Assembly: GCA_023421075.1 (NCBI GenBank)
Contig: JAEZUM010000004.1
Location: 1-24,098 of the forward strand
Origin: Bacillota bacterium
GTDB taxonomy: Bacteria > Bacillota > Clostridia > Lachnospirales > Lachnospiraceae
DNA length: 24,098 nt
Reading direction: 5' to 3'
Below are positions 1 through 8,278 of the stretch, one piece after another (the first letter of the stretch is position 1; the number at the start of each line of letters is the position of its first letter). A program made the position numbers and the translations under genes. The notes under the pieces were generated by a model. The model did no database searches, was not told where the DNA came from, and worked only from the letters and a program-made list of their open reading frames with translations.

Positions 1-884
1 TTTATAGCTACTATAATACTTGGGTTCTATCCGGAAATTTCAGGGAATATATGCTGTACACGGATTTTATTATAGAGAATACGGATGTTAAGAAGATACT
101 CTTGCATATCAGTGGACCGGAGGTGCGTCGATATAATCGAGAATCCTATGGTGACGCCTATGTGACTCCGGCGGTAGTAACAGGGAACTCTCAAATAAAG
201 GAATTTATTGAGTTTTTAGGTAAAAATGTTAAAACAAGTATAACTAAACTTACAGAAAACTTTAAGAAGGATGCGGCGACAACTACTACAGGGATGTATC
301 CCGTAACCATGGCAGGTGATATGGACCTGGGACACTATTATAAATATATGGAGGAAAGAGGTCCTGTATCCTATGCAAACAGAAATGTACTTTATGATTA
401 CGATGCAAGCTTAAATAAACTTTTTTACCAAGATCCTCCTGTCGGAGCGATTAGCAGTAGCCTTAATGCCATGAAGCAGATAAAGAATAAATGCCAAGAA
501 AATAATGTGGAGCTTGTCGTTGTGATTGGAGCAACTGCAATTACAGAGCTATATGAATTTGAGAGTGAAGAATATTGGGATTATTTAAAAGAAATCGTAT
601 CGATCTTTGGAGAGGTATGGAATTTTAGCGGTCCGAATTCTGTTACGATGAATCCTTATAACTTCTATAACGAAAGTCATTATAAAGTGGAGGTTGGCAA
701 TAAAATGATTGACATCATGTCAGGTAAGACCTCAATGAACGATTTTGGAATTCTCTTAACAAGTAAAAACATTGATGATTACTTGGATAGCCGTAAAGCT
801 GCCTATGAACGCCTTAAGGAGGAATACGACCTCACAGGTACGATTGATTTGTCCGAATATAAATATGAAGATAGAATACAATGA
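1..884 (+). CDS. SGNH-hydrolase-like protein, 5' truncated by window edge
   Basis: The frame is open from base 3 to the stop at 882-884. The ATG at base 51 is internal: sixteen in-frame codons precede it, including an NTWVLSGNFREY stretch that continues smoothly into the rest, so the gene starts upstream of the window. The visible part is about 294 residues and appears soluble, with no membrane segment. Its tail, around the NESHYKVEVG motif, resembles the C-terminal Asp-x-x-His block of SGNH/GDSL hydrolases and of O-acetyl-transfer-related proteins of cell-surface polysaccharide loci, but the usual aspartate position reads asparagine here. The catalytic serine block would lie upstream and cannot be checked. 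The family call is an inference from motif layout; no substrate can be named. Confidence 0.6.
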   Translation, partial: YSYYNTWVLSGNFREYMLYTDFIIENTDVKKILLHISGPEVRRYNRESYGDAYVTPAVVTGNSQIKEFIEFLGKNVKTSITKLTENFKKDAATTTTGMYPVTMAGDMDLGHYYKYMEERGPVSYANRNVLYDYDASLNKLFYQDPPVGAISSSLNAMKQIKNKCQENNVELVVVIGATAITELYEFESEEYWDYLKEIVSIFGEVWNFSGPNSVTMNPYNFYNESHYKVEVGNKMIDIMSGKTSMNDFGILLTSKNIDDYLDSRKAAYERLKEEYDLTGTIDLSEYKYEDRIQ

Positions 885-1180
885 GTGCCTTATAATTGGG
901 CATCCCCGCTCGCATTGATTGGTGAATTTAGTACAAGAGATTAATGTGGAAGAAGGAAGAAGATGTTATTCCTTCGAATAATCGGATGTACATTTTATTT
1001 CACTTGACAGTACTCTTTTTGCAGAAAGAACCTATAATGAGAATAATTCCTCTGACATGAAGGCATTCGGTACATTTAACGAGGACGATAGTGGAAGTTT
1101 CTTCAAAAGCAATTGGAGGCCTCAGAAGCAACCCGGAAAGTAGTTTATTTTCACTATGTTCAATGATAATGCGTATATAA

Positions 1181-1312
1181 TGCGCATATAACAGAGCGAT
1201 AAAGAAGAATTGTACTATTCCTTATTGGCTTAATGAAGAAGCGGAACGAGCAGGAGTAAACTTTTCCAAAGTCCTTCAGGAAGCATTAATGAATACATTG
1301 AACAAAGAATAA
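1181..1312 (+). pseudogene. hicB: hicB antitoxin 3' remnant
   Basis: The frame encodes about 43 residues ending at a TAA at 1310-1312. It contains RAIKKNCTIPYWLNEEAERA followed by GVNFSKVLQEALM. This matches the C-terminal DNA-binding end of HicB antitoxins, whose typical form is KKTLTIPxWLNxxAExxxINFSxxLQEAL. A stop at 1178-1180 lies just upstream in the same frame, and neither the HicB N-terminal RNase-H-like fold nor a HicA toxin gene is visible nearby. It therefore looks like the stub of a lost HicAB toxin-antitoxin pair. No ribosome-binding site or start codon fits the fragment. The family call rests on remembered consensus. Confidence 0.65.
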
Positions 1313-1318
1313 CTCTAG

Positions 1319-1579
1319 CTAAGGCTGTACACCCATAGTTAATAAAATAGCCGGAACCCTGTCCAGATGGATAAGGAACCGGCTTGTTTTAATTTTATTC
1401 TCGAGATATTTCTTGAATTCCTGAACGATCTGATCATTTGGATCGGAATTATACAGTACTGCAGCTGAGTCACGTTTTGTGGTGGATGTATCTACCCAAA
1501 GACGAAAGTCGGTTGAATCTGGGTGATAAGTGGAAGGCAAAAGAGGTTTGGAGAATTTGGTATTTACTACGGAAACCGG
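1319..1579 (-). other. Unassigned open frame, possible gene remnant
   Basis: On the minus strand the frame runs from after a stop at 1580-1582 to a stop at 1319-1321, about 86 codons. Only a TTG at 1538-1540 is available as a start and it lacks a ribosome-binding site. The translation (for example FRLWVDTSTTKRDSAAVLYN) is composed like a protein rather than random sequence, but I do not recognise a family. It may be the end of a lost gene or chance. Confidence 0.22.
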
Positions 1580-1660
1580 CTATCCTATAAATCGTGATAT
1601 GCTTACAGTAAGTCAACCGAGTAATCAATATCATTCAAAAAGACAATAAGAATTTTGATA

Positions 1661-1690
1661 CCACCCTGATTTTGAGGGTGGTTTATCACT
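1661..1690 (+). terminator. Possible terminator hairpin
   Basis: CCACCCT (1661-1667) pairs with AGGGTGG (1675-1681) around a 7-base loop, followed by TTTATCACTTT. The stem is GC-rich but the T tract is interrupted, so termination is only possible. Confidence 0.35.
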
Positions 1691-1803
1691 TTAAATTATC
1701 AACTGGTGTAAAGCTGGTGTCAAAAGCAATTATTATAGGTAAAAATTCATGCAAGAAGAATGGTAATAAATCTATGAAAGCACGATAAAATAAGGAAAAG
1801 CAA

Positions 1804-1833
1804 ACAGCCCGCCACGTCTTTGTGGAGGGCTGT
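1804..1833. other. Stable RNA hairpin, unknown role
   Basis: ACAGCCC (1804-1810) pairs with GGGCTGT (1827-1833), and inside it CCAC (1812-1815) pairs with GTGG, leaving a small loop. No T tract follows; instead AAAAAGGGGAGGATAA comes next. It could be a leader structure or a relic terminator. Confidence 0.4.
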
Positions 1834-1901
1834 CTACTAAAAAGGGGAGGATAAGTATTTAACTTCTCTTTTGTGATCATAATTGGAGGGGGAATCCAAT
1901 T

Positions 1902-1970
1902 ATGAAAGAGCATACGCATTTACATCCTTACAACGGAACCAAGTTCCTTATTAGGATATTACTATTATGA
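1902..1970 (+). CDS. Possible 22-residue peptide
   Basis: An ATG at 1902 follows a GGAGGGGG ribosome-binding site, but a small inverted repeat (AATTGGA ... TCCAATT) masks that site. The peptide would be MKEHTHLHPYNGTKFLIRIL plus two leucines. The neighbouring frame stays open to a TAA further on (reading GYYYYDAQLDYLYIK), so this may instead be a frameshifted relic. No family is recognised. Confidence 0.15.
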   Translation: MKEHTHLHPYNGTKFLIRILLL

Positions 1971-2015
1971 TGCACAATTAGATTATTTATACATTAAATA
2001 AAAAATTATTTCATA

Positions 2016-2045
2016 TTGGTAATTTCTATATAGTCATGGTATAAT
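2016..2045 (+). promoter_or_regulatory. Promoter for the SEC-C gene
   Basis: TTGGTA (2016-2021), an 18-base spacer and a perfect TATAAT (2040-2045). This would give a leader of roughly 150 bases before the start at 2206. Confidence 0.5.
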
Positions 2046-2205
2046 CGTAACGAAAGTAGTGAGAATGATAGAAAAGTATTCATTCGAACTCAAAATTTAT
2101 GCCGATGCCTGCAATGTGTGTGAAATATTCTGCACAAGTCAATGGAAAGGTAGGCATATAAGCCGGTAGTAGAAAACGTTATTAACACGTGAAAGGATGA
2201 AAACC

Positions 2206-2712
2206 ATGAGTTTATTACAAGATTGGAGAGATTATGCATATGCCAATGATATGAATAATCAAACCGGCCAGATGTTCTGGGCAAATTATTTTAACATCGA
2301 GAAAGATATCTATAAGGTATTACTTGCAGATGCAGATAAAGTTTGGGAGGGATCCGTTGCAGATCTCGCCAAAGAATTCGATACTGAATTAAAGTTCTTT
2401 GTTGGATTCTTGGATGGTATCAATGATAGCTTGGTGAAGCCGAACCCGATCGAAGAGATGGATGAAGAGACCAAGGTAAGCTTAGCCTTTGACAAGGAGA
2501 AGCTATACTATAATATGGTAGGTGCACATGCTGAGTGGCTTTATGAGCTGGAGGAGTGGGATGCTCTTCTCACACCGGAACGCAGAAAAGAATTATATCG
2601 TGAGCAGAAGCAATCCGGTACTGTAGTAAAGGACAAGAAGGTCGGAAGAAATGATCCCTGCCCTTGCGGAAGCGGTAAAAAGTATAAGAAATGCTGCGGA
2701 GCTAACGCATAA
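2206..2712 (+). CDS. SEC-C metal-binding domain protein
   Basis: A 168-residue soluble protein with a C-terminal SEC-C zinc-binding motif (GRNDPCPCGSGKKYKKCC, ending about three residues before the stop). SEC-C motifs, first described at the end of SecA, bind zinc through CxCx8CC and appear on many bacterial proteins of unknown role. The N-terminal 140 residues are acidic, probably helical, and not assigned. I chose ATG 2206 over ATG 2197 because AAAGG at 2192-2196 abuts 2197 but sits nine bases before 2206. The gene is monocistronic: it has its own upstream promoter and a strong terminator immediately after. No enzymatic role can be read from the sequence. Confidence 0.8.
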   Translation: MSLLQDWRDYAYANDMNNQTGQMFWANYFNIEKDIYKVLLADADKVWEGSVADLAKEFDTELKFFVGFLDGINDSLVKPNPIEEMDEETKVSLAFDKEKLYYNMVGAHAEWLYELEEWDALLTPERRKELYREQKQSGTVVKDKKVGRNDPCPCGSGKKYKKCCGANA

Positions 2713-2745
2713 TTAACAATGTGATAATACACATGACATAAAAAT

Positions 2746-2788
2746 GCTCCTCTTTCTACAGTATTAACTGGTAAGAGGAGCTTTTTTT
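2746..2788 (+). terminator. Intrinsic terminator after the SEC-C gene
   Basis: GCTCCTCTT (2746-2754) pairs with AAGAGGAGC (2773-2781), followed by seven T (2782-2788). A classic Rho-independent terminator. Confidence 0.85.
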
Positions 2789-2869
2789 GCTATCGTATTA
2801 TCTATTTCATTCAAATAAATTAGAATCATTATTACACATATCATAGACAGACATAAAGGAAAGCTTATA

Positions 2870-3205
2870 TTATTGTTCCTGCTTATAGATCAGATATTTT
2901 GCATAGTTCTTAATATCGATTACGCTTTCCGGGGATAATTGTTGATACAAATCAAATAATTCAACAATATCCTTATCCAACACTTCCCCGCCGACGGGTA
3001 GATAGGAATCAGTTACACCAAGTAAATAGTCACAGGATACGTCAAAGTATTTTGACAGGGCGATAAGCTTATCGAAGGAGGGTTCGTTCCTTTCCGATTC
3101 ATAATTAGAAATTGCAGTTGGTTTCAATCCGAGAATATCAGCCAATTCACCCTGCGTAAGTTTGTTTTTCTGTCTTAATTGTTTTAGACGTGCATTAAAA
3201 TTCAT
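2870..3205 (-). CDS. XRE-family transcriptional regulator
   Basis: 111 residues. Residues about 6-60 form a Cro/C1-type helix-turn-helix: RLKQLRQKNKLTQGELADIL is followed by a recognition helix within GLKPTAISNYESERNEPSFD and then by the LIALSKYFDVSCDYLLG ending typical of single-domain XRE repressors. The last 45 residues are acidic and helical and may dimerise. The start at 3205 has a good GGAGG eight bases upstream. The gene is divergent from the histidine kinase gene at 3426, and repeated TTCATAA elements flank its promoter, which suggests autoregulation and possibly control of the kinase operon. Its effector is unknown. Confidence 0.85.
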   Translation of the reverse strand: MNFNARLKQLRQKNKLTQGELADILGLKPTAISNYESERNEPSFDKLIALSKYFDVSCDYLLGVTDSYLPVGGEVLDKDIVELFDLYQQLSPESVIDIKNYAKYLIYKQEQ

Positions 3206-3249
3206 TTGGCTATCCTCCAGTATTAGAACTATACGATTTGTGTATATTA

Positions 3250-3322
3250 TTCATAAATTATTATATATCTAGAAAAATATTGATGTCAACAACAATTCAT
3301 AAGATTGTATGTCAAATTTATG
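3250..3322. promoter_or_regulatory. Candidate XRE operators (TTCATAA repeats)
   Basis: TTCATAA occurs at 3250-3256 and again at 3296-3302, and an inverted TTTATG lies at 3317-3322. The copies bracket the minus-strand promoter, and the third overlaps the region upstream of the kinase gene. Binding by the adjacent XRE protein is inferred from position only. Confidence 0.35.
3260..3289 (-). promoter_or_regulatory. Promoter of the XRE regulator
   Basis: Read on the minus strand: perfect TTGACA (3289-3284), an 18-base spacer, perfect TATAAT (3265-3260). Transcription would begin near 3253, about 48 bases before the start codon. Confidence 0.75.
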
Positions 3323-3338
3323 CGATTCGAAATATATA
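3310..3338 (+). promoter_or_regulatory. Possible promoter of the kinase operon
   Basis: TGTCAA (3310-3315), a 17-base spacer and TATATA (3333-3338). The match is imperfect and the region is very AT-rich, so this is tentative. Confidence 0.3.
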
Positions 3339-3425
3339 TTGTAAAATTTAAAAGGAACACAATCATATACTTGCAATTGGTTTATTATCAATAGGTTATA
3401 TCGTTAAAAGGGATGAGGAAATACA

Positions 3426-4952
3426 ATGGGTTTTTTATCGTTTCATAATATTAATACGAAACACAGGTTACTTCTCGAGAATACCAGAGGCATTATGTTG
3501 TTTTTTGATCGGGAAGGTCGAATAACAGATTGTAATACTATGGCTATGAAGGAACTGGGGTATCACAAAGAGATTAAGAGAATTAAGATACAGGATATCT
3601 TTAAGAATACGGTGAAGTATGAAAATAATTCACTGAAGTTCTTAGAATGCTTGGAGAAACCGGAGGAAGCAATTGCATACCGCAAGAACCAGACCTGTTT
3701 TCCGGTGGAATTAAAGATAACGGTTTTTCAACAGGCAAAAGAATACCTGGGCCTATGTGTTGCAAAAAACATTACGGATTATAAAGAAGTCCTGCACAAG
3801 ATGAAACAAATGGAGAATGACATAGAGTACCTTAACAGTAATCGTAATGAAATAACAGCCAATGTAACACATGAGCTAAGGACTCCGGTAAATGGGATCC
3901 TGGGATTGAGTAATAATCTTTTGGATACACCGCTGCAGCCAAACCAGATTGAGATGATTCAACTGATCAGACATTGCTGTAATAACATGGATTCCATGAT
4001 TAATGATATGCTGGATTATGCAAAGCTAACAAATCAAAAGATGGTTCTAGAGCAAAGAGAATTCAGCTTTCGCGAATTTATTAATGCCGTTGTGAATGTT
4101 AACCGGCCCAGAATTAACGATAAGGGCTTAAATTTGAGATTATATATTGCGGATGATATCCCGGATCGAGTTATTGGGGATGAATTCAGATTGACACAGA
4201 TTCTGAATAACCTTTTCTCCAACGCAGTAAAGTTTACTACCATCGGTCATATTACATTAGAGGTAGCGAAGCTTTCGCAGACGCATCAATGGGTGGAGCT
4301 GTTCTTCATATTGATAGACACCGGTATCGGAATTAGTACAGAGGACAAGGATAAGCTATTTCAGAGCTTTAGTCAGGTTGACGGTTCAATTACAAGAAGA
4401 TTCGGAGGAACCGGACTTGGTCTTGCTATAAGCAAGAAGCTGGTAGAAACGATGGGTGGGATGATCGGTGTTGACAGTGAGAGAGGTAAAGGTAGTACCT
4501 TTTCGTTTTCTGTTCGTTTGAGTCTGCCGGTTGAAGAGACTGACACACAAATTGAAAATGACAGTGATTTAAGATCAAATGACATAAATTATTATAACGA
4601 TTTAGCCGATACCAATAATAATGGTAAAATCAATCAAGAGATTAACTATATCAGATATATTGATCGATTATTAAAGGAAGCAGGCGGTTCTCCAAGGACT
4701 GCAGGCGCTGTGAGTTTGTCGAGAGATGTAATCCTTAAAAATATTGCATCGGTTTTAGAGAAATTATCGATCTGTATCGAAATGGAAAGCTGGGACAAGG
4801 CAGAGGAGCTGACAGGTTATATTAAACAGCAGTTAACACCGGAGTTTGGAGATATAACTAAGATTGTATTTCGTCTGTTGCTGGCTGTCCGTAAGGAAAA
4901 CCATGATGCATCAATTACACTAATGAATGAGCTTAAGACTTACATTCCCTAA
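3426..4952 (+). CDS. Soluble PAS-domain sensor histidine kinase
   Basis: 508 residues without a membrane segment, so a cytoplasmic sensor. Residues about 12-120 form a PAS domain (FFDREGRITDCN ... VAKNITDYK), then a short coiled coil (about 120-140), then HisKA with the phospho-acceptor His149 in NVTHELRTPVNGIL. The ATPase domain has the N box NNLFSNAVKFT (261-271), G1 DTGIGI (298-303) and G2 GGTGLGL (327-333). The C-terminal ~95 residues form an unassigned helical domain; it resembles the tails seen on hybrid kinases but has no evident HPt histidine motif. There is no receiver domain. Forty bases downstream begins a response regulator with HD-GYP output, its likely partner. The signal sensed is unknown. 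Confidence 0.9.
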   Translation: MGFLSFHNINTKHRLLLENTRGIMLFFDREGRITDCNTMAMKELGYHKEIKRIKIQDIFKNTVKYENNSLKFLECLEKPEEAIAYRKNQTCFPVELKITVFQQAKEYLGLCVAKNITDYKEVLHKMKQMENDIEYLNSNRNEITANVTHELRTPVNGILGLSNNLLDTPLQPNQIEMIQLIRHCCNNMDSMINDMLDYAKLTNQKMVLEQREFSFREFINAVVNVNRPRINDKGLNLRLYIADDIPDRVIGDEFRLTQILNNLFSNAVKFTTIGHITLEVAKLSQTHQWVELFFILIDTGIGISTEDKDKLFQSFSQVDGSITRRFGGTGLGLAISKKLVETMGGMIGVDSERGKGSTFSFSVRLSLPVEETDTQIENDSDLRSNDINYYNDLADTNNNGKINQEINYIRYIDRLLKEAGGSPRTAGAVSLSRDVILKNIASVLEKLSICIEMESWDKAEELTGYIKQQLTPEFGDITKIVFRLLLAVRKENHDASITLMNELKTYIP

Positions 4953-4992
4953 GTAGTTATAATGTGCTCATAACCACAGAACGGAGAATACG

Positions 4993-6066
4993 ATGGAAAA
5001 TATGTCATTTTCGCCACCAAATATATTAGTCGTGGATGATGTAAACGCTAACTTAGCGGTTTTAACAGAGATGATACGAAAAGCCGGATATATCGCCCGT
5101 CCGGTAACGAGTGCAAGGCAGGCAGTGAGTGCCATCGAGGCCCTGCTTCCGAATCTGATCCTTTTAGATATCTCAATGCCTGAGATTGACGGCTTTGTTT
5201 TCTGTTCCATGCTGAAAAAGAATGCCAATACAAGGGATATTCCGGTAATCTTTATTACTGCTTTGAATACAACAGAGGATAAAATCAAAGGATTTCAGCT
5301 TGGTGCTGTTGATTTCATCACAAAACCCTTTGAGGTGGAAGAAGTCACCATGCGGATTAATACACATCTGAAGATGTATAAAATGCAACAGGAGCTGGAA
5401 GTATATAATAAGAAGCTATATAAAATTATTAATGATCAGATACGAAAGATTTACGAAGGAAATAAGAATGTTGTTGAGGCCTTGGCAAAGCTGTATACCT
5501 TGGGAAATGATATAAAAAGAGAGCATATGGAGAGAGTGGGAGATAACAGCAGAATTCTCGCCTTAGGCCTGCAGCTGTCTCCAAAGTTCAAGGAGCAGGT
5601 TACAAACAGCTTTATCGATGTAATTGAAAAGGCAGCATTACTCCATGATATCGGAATGATAGCGATCGAAAGCCGGATATTCACCATGCCGTTATCCTTG
5701 ATGACGAAGGAGGAAGAAGCATTGTTTGAGGCACACACCACCGAAGGAGCAAAAGCCTTGGAGGAAATTCTTCACCTGAATGAAAGCAATGAATTCATCC
5801 GAATGGCGATTAATATCGCTAAGTATCATCACGAAAGATGGGATGGAAAGGGTTATCCGTCCGGGAAAGTAGGGAAAGATATTCCGATCTGTGCCAGGAT
5901 TGTCGCAATTGTAGATGATTATGATGCGTTGCTTCGTGGTTGGGGATTGGAAGAGCCTTATACTCCATCAGAATGCCTTGAGGTGATCAACAGAAACTCC
6001 GGGTCACTGTACGACCCTGATATCATAGCGGTATTCAATAAGGTTCAGAATCAGTTAAAAAGATAA
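4993..6066 (+). CDS. Response regulator with HD-GYP phosphodiesterase output
   Basis: 357 residues. The N-terminal receiver domain (about 10-128) has acidic residues Asp15-Asp16, the phospho-acceptor Asp59 in LILLDISMPEIDG, a Thr at ITAL and a Lys in ITKPFE. A linker coiled coil (about 125-160) leads to an HD-GYP domain (about 160-355): His178, His218-Asp219 in LLHDIGM, His248, and HHERWDGKGYP (279-289), with VDDYDALL following. HD-GYP proteins hydrolyse cyclic-di-GMP, so phosphorylation by the kinase encoded just upstream would probably tune c-di-GMP levels and hence motility or surface adhesion. The metal-binding residues look intact, so I expect an active enzyme. The 40-base gap from the kinase gene suggests co-transcription. 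Confidence 0.92.
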   Translation: MENMSFSPPNILVVDDVNANLAVLTEMIRKAGYIARPVTSARQAVSAIEALLPNLILLDISMPEIDGFVFCSMLKKNANTRDIPVIFITALNTTEDKIKGFQLGAVDFITKPFEVEEVTMRINTHLKMYKMQQELEVYNKKLYKIINDQIRKIYEGNKNVVEALAKLYTLGNDIKREHMERVGDNSRILALGLQLSPKFKEQVTNSFIDVIEKAALLHDIGMIAIESRIFTMPLSLMTKEEEALFEAHTTEGAKALEEILHLNESNEFIRMAINIAKYHHERWDGKGYPSGKVGKDIPICARIVAIVDDYDALLRGWGLEEPYTPSECLEVINRNSGSLYDPDIIAVFNKVQNQLKR

Positions 6067-6154
6067 AAGGATTAAAAGATATGCCTAGAAGGACATTAAA
6101 ATGGCAGGAGCGGTTACTACATAGGCGAAGCACAATAGAAAAGTAGGGTACAAT

Positions 6155-7522
6155 ATGAGTAAAAAGAAGGATATGTATATAGATTACAGTAGTTTTTACA
6201 AAAAGAGGGGACGAAGAAGGAGTAAGCTGCCACAAATCATAATTCTTGTATTGGTTATAATTGGGGTAGTGGCCGGAGTCTATTATTCGATTCGAATGCG
6301 TATCGATCCCGAAGCTTCTATATTGAATGCGAAGGAGAAGACCCAAGAGGAAGGGACAGACGGGCTGACGGAGGAAGGTCAGTTATTCGCACAAGGGGAG
6401 CAAGACGTCCGGTCCTCTGAAATTCAGCAACCACAGGCCACAATAACGGTAGCGCCTACCCCTACCCCAGCTCCGACGTTACCACCGATCACAGAGGAAG
6501 TGGTTGAGGTGATGGATACACGCGTTCCGGTGAAGGTAAAAGGGATCTATGTAACTTCATCCATAGCGGGATCCGATATGCTGGAAGATTTAATATCTAT
6601 GGTAGATAAGACGGAAATCAATACGATGGTAATTGATATCAAGGACGATCATGGTAAGATTACCTATAAGATGGAAAGTGCTCTTGCAAAGGAGATTGGC
6701 GCTACAACGAATACCATTCGTAATATTGAGGATTTAATTACGAAGTTGAAGGATAAGAATATTTATCTGATAGCGCGTATTGTTGCATTCAAGGATCCTT
6801 ATCTAGCGGACAAGCGTAAAGACCTGGCGATTCGGAATAAGGATGGGTCACTCTATCTTGATAACAATGGAGAGGGATGGGTGAATCCTTATAATCGAAA
6901 GGTATGGAAATACTTAGTCGAGGTTGCCTCCCAGGCTGCAGCAATCGGTTTTGATGAGATACAATTTGATTATATCCGTTTCTCAACCGGCAATGGTATT
7001 GCCAAAGCAGATTTTGGAAAAGATGCGAAGGACAAGACAAAGGAAGAAATCATTCTGGAATTTACCAAATATGCTTATGAAAACTTGAAGCCACTTGGAG
7101 TATATGTATCTGCGGATGTTTACGGTACAATCATCAGCAGTAATATCGATGCAGGCTTGGTTGGACAGAATTATGTAGAGATGGCAAAATATCTGGATTA
7201 TATCTGTCCGATGATTTATCCCAGCCATTACGGCGAAGGTAATTATGGAATTAAGTACCCGGATCTTGAACCTTATAATATAATCAGCAAGGCTTTGACG
7301 GCATCGAAGGAGAAGCTGGAGCAGATACCGGAACAGGAGCATAAGGCAATCGTTCGACCTTGGCTCCAGGATTTTACGGCTACCTGGATAAAGCCCCATA
7401 TGAAATATGGCGCCAAGGAGCTTCAGGAGCAAATCAGGGGAGTGACTGAGACCGGCTATGAGGAATGGCTGTTATGGAATGCCGGCTGTAAATATTCGGA
7501 GGATGGCTTACTACCGGAATAG
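6155..7522 (+). CDS. Membrane-anchored DUF4015 glycoside-hydrolase-like protein
   Basis: 455 residues. A basic N-terminus is followed by one membrane segment at about residues 26-46 (PQIIILVLVIIGVVAG) with no cleavage site, so the protein is a membrane-anchored exported enzyme. Residues 90-125 form a Pro/Thr-rich stalk (APTPTPAPTLPP). From about 133 (VKGIYVTSS) to the end lies a TIM-barrel-like domain of the DUF4015 putative glycoside hydrolase family, with VIDIKDDHGKITY, IARIVAFKDP, GFDEIQFDYIRF, VYVSADVYG-type strands and CPMIYPSHY; acidic residues at strand ends are the likely catalytic pair. The substrate is unknown, perhaps a cell-wall or matrix glycan. It lies 88 bases after the HD-GYP gene, same strand, so c-di-GMP-linked surface remodelling is possible (inference). 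Confidence 0.82.
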   Translation: MSKKKDMYIDYSSFYKKRGRRRSKLPQIIILVLVIIGVVAGVYYSIRMRIDPEASILNAKEKTQEEGTDGLTEEGQLFAQGEQDVRSSEIQQPQATITVAPTPTPAPTLPPITEEVVEVMDTRVPVKVKGIYVTSSIAGSDMLEDLISMVDKTEINTMVIDIKDDHGKITYKMESALAKEIGATTNTIRNIEDLITKLKDKNIYLIARIVAFKDPYLADKRKDLAIRNKDGSLYLDNNGEGWVNPYNRKVWKYLVEVASQAAAIGFDEIQFDYIRFSTGNGIAKADFGKDAKDKTKEEIILEFTKYAYENLKPLGVYVSADVYGTIISSNIDAGLVGQNYVEMAKYLDYICPMIYPSHYGEGNYGIKYPDLEPYNIISKALTASKEKLEQIPEQEHKAIVRPWLQDFTATWIKPHMKYGAKELQEQIRGVTETGYEEWLLWNAGCKYSEDGLLPE

Positions 7523-7526
7523 GCAC

Positions 7527-7559
7527 TTGTCTTAAGCAGTTGGTATATATTTAAGACAA
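7527..7559. terminator. Hairpin after the DUF4015 gene
   Basis: TTGTCTTAA (7527-7535) is perfectly repeated in inverse orientation as TTAAGACAA (7551-7559) with a 15-base loop. There is no T tract, so it may stabilise the mRNA end or attenuate rather than terminate. Confidence 0.4.
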
Positions 7560-7599
7560 AGCTAATATACATCTAGTATAAATGACCTGGAGGTGTCCT

Positions 7600-7974
7600 A
7601 TGGAAAAGGCGATCCGTCAAAATACAAAGATGTTTGCAGTGCTGAAGGGACTTCTTTTTTCCTATATTATTACAGCGTTTATACTGCTTCTATTGTCCTT
7701 CCTTATGCTGAAACTTGATTTATCCGGTACGATAATCAGCGGAGGTATCATCGTAGCCTACATTTTATCTACTTTTATCGGAGGCTTCTTTGTAGGAAAG
7801 AAAGCGGAACAAAAAAAATTTATTTGGGGACTCATCATGGGAGTGTTCTATTTTATCATTCTTATGGTGGTATCCATAGCGATGAACCGTGCAGAGCCTT
7901 TACCGCTGAGCAATCTGTTGACTACTTTTCTGATCTGCAGCCTGAGCGGAATGGTAGGCGGTATGATCAGCTAA
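7600..7974 (+). CDS. TIGR04086-type integral membrane protein
   Basis: 124 residues with four hydrophobic segments, near residues 16-37, 43-67, 77-95 and 105-123. The layout and motifs (GGIIVAYILSTFIGGFFVGKK, GLIMGV, LSGMVGGMI near the end) match the TIGR04086 putative membrane proteins common in Clostridia, whose function is unknown. I start at ATG 7600 and not at the in-frame ATG 7582, because GGAGG (7590-7594) lies inside the 18 bases between them and is correctly spaced for 7600. It is 77 bases after the DUF4015 gene and ends at a terminator. Confidence 0.8.
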   Translation: MEKAIRQNTKMFAVLKGLLFSYIITAFILLLLSFLMLKLDLSGTIISGGIIVAYILSTFIGGFFVGKKAEQKKFIWGLIMGVFYFIILMVVSIAMNRAEPLPLSNLLTTFLICSLSGMVGGMIS

Positions 7975-8027
7975 TACAGGAAAAGGCAAAATATACTTAA
8001 TAAAATAAGATGGTTATAAGCTTTGAA

Positions 8028-8060
8028 GCTGCAGGAAAGCATCGTAGGTGTTCCTGCAGC
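8028..8060 (+). terminator. Terminator hairpin
   Basis: GCTGCAGGAA (8028-8037) pairs perfectly with TTCCTGCAGC (8051-8060), followed by ATTTTC. The 10-bp stem is strong and the T tract short. Confidence 0.65.
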
Positions 8061-8174
8061 ATTTTCAATGCCACTGACGGTTCAATCCCAATGGGATCAG
8101 CAACCTAACCCCAATCAGCATTATGATTAATGGTTAGATTGCTGCCTACGAGGCGGAAGGAAATTGAAAAAGGA

Positions 8175-8203
8175 TTGATATTTGATTTTGAATTGATTAT
8201 ACT
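8175..8203 (+). promoter_or_regulatory. Promoter of the rfbD-rfbB unit
   Basis: TTGATA (8175-8180), a 17-base spacer and TATACT (8198-8203), about 70 bases before the rfbD start. The remainder of the 300-base gap 7975-8278 shows only the preceding terminator and nothing else I can support. Confidence 0.65.
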
Positions 8204-8278
8204 ATAGGTGGATTTGTGGGAGAATATATCCGCATGGAATGTTCCAACGCAACAGGATAAGAAAGGTATGGATATCAT

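Larger units (their letters stand above)
885..2205. other. Long gene-poor, apparently decayed stretch
   Basis: About 1.3 kb with no intact convincing gene. It holds a stop-to-stop frame at 982-1143 (+; ends GSFFKSNWRPQKQPGK, not recognised, no good start), a hicB 3' remnant, an unassigned minus-strand frame at 1319-1579, several hairpins, a near-direct repeat at about 1700-1725 (CTGGTGTAAAGC followed by CTGGTGTCAAAAGC), a possible 22-codon ORF, and the promoter of the SEC-C gene at its right end. The mixture of short unrelated frames suggests old insertions and deletions rather than one regulatory region. Confidence 0.6.

Noticed and set aside
1804..1905. Riboswitch or leader RNA in front of the small ORF
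   Set aside because: The hairpin is stable, but no known riboswitch core is recognisable and the ORF behind it is doubtful.
6983..7432. 149-codon minus-strand frame opposite the DUF4015 gene
   Set aside because: Antisense to conserved domain sequence, no start signals, no family resemblance.
7975..8278. Riboswitch upstream of rfbD
   Set aside because: Only a terminator hairpin of the preceding gene and a normal promoter are visible; the leader after the promoter is short and unstructured.
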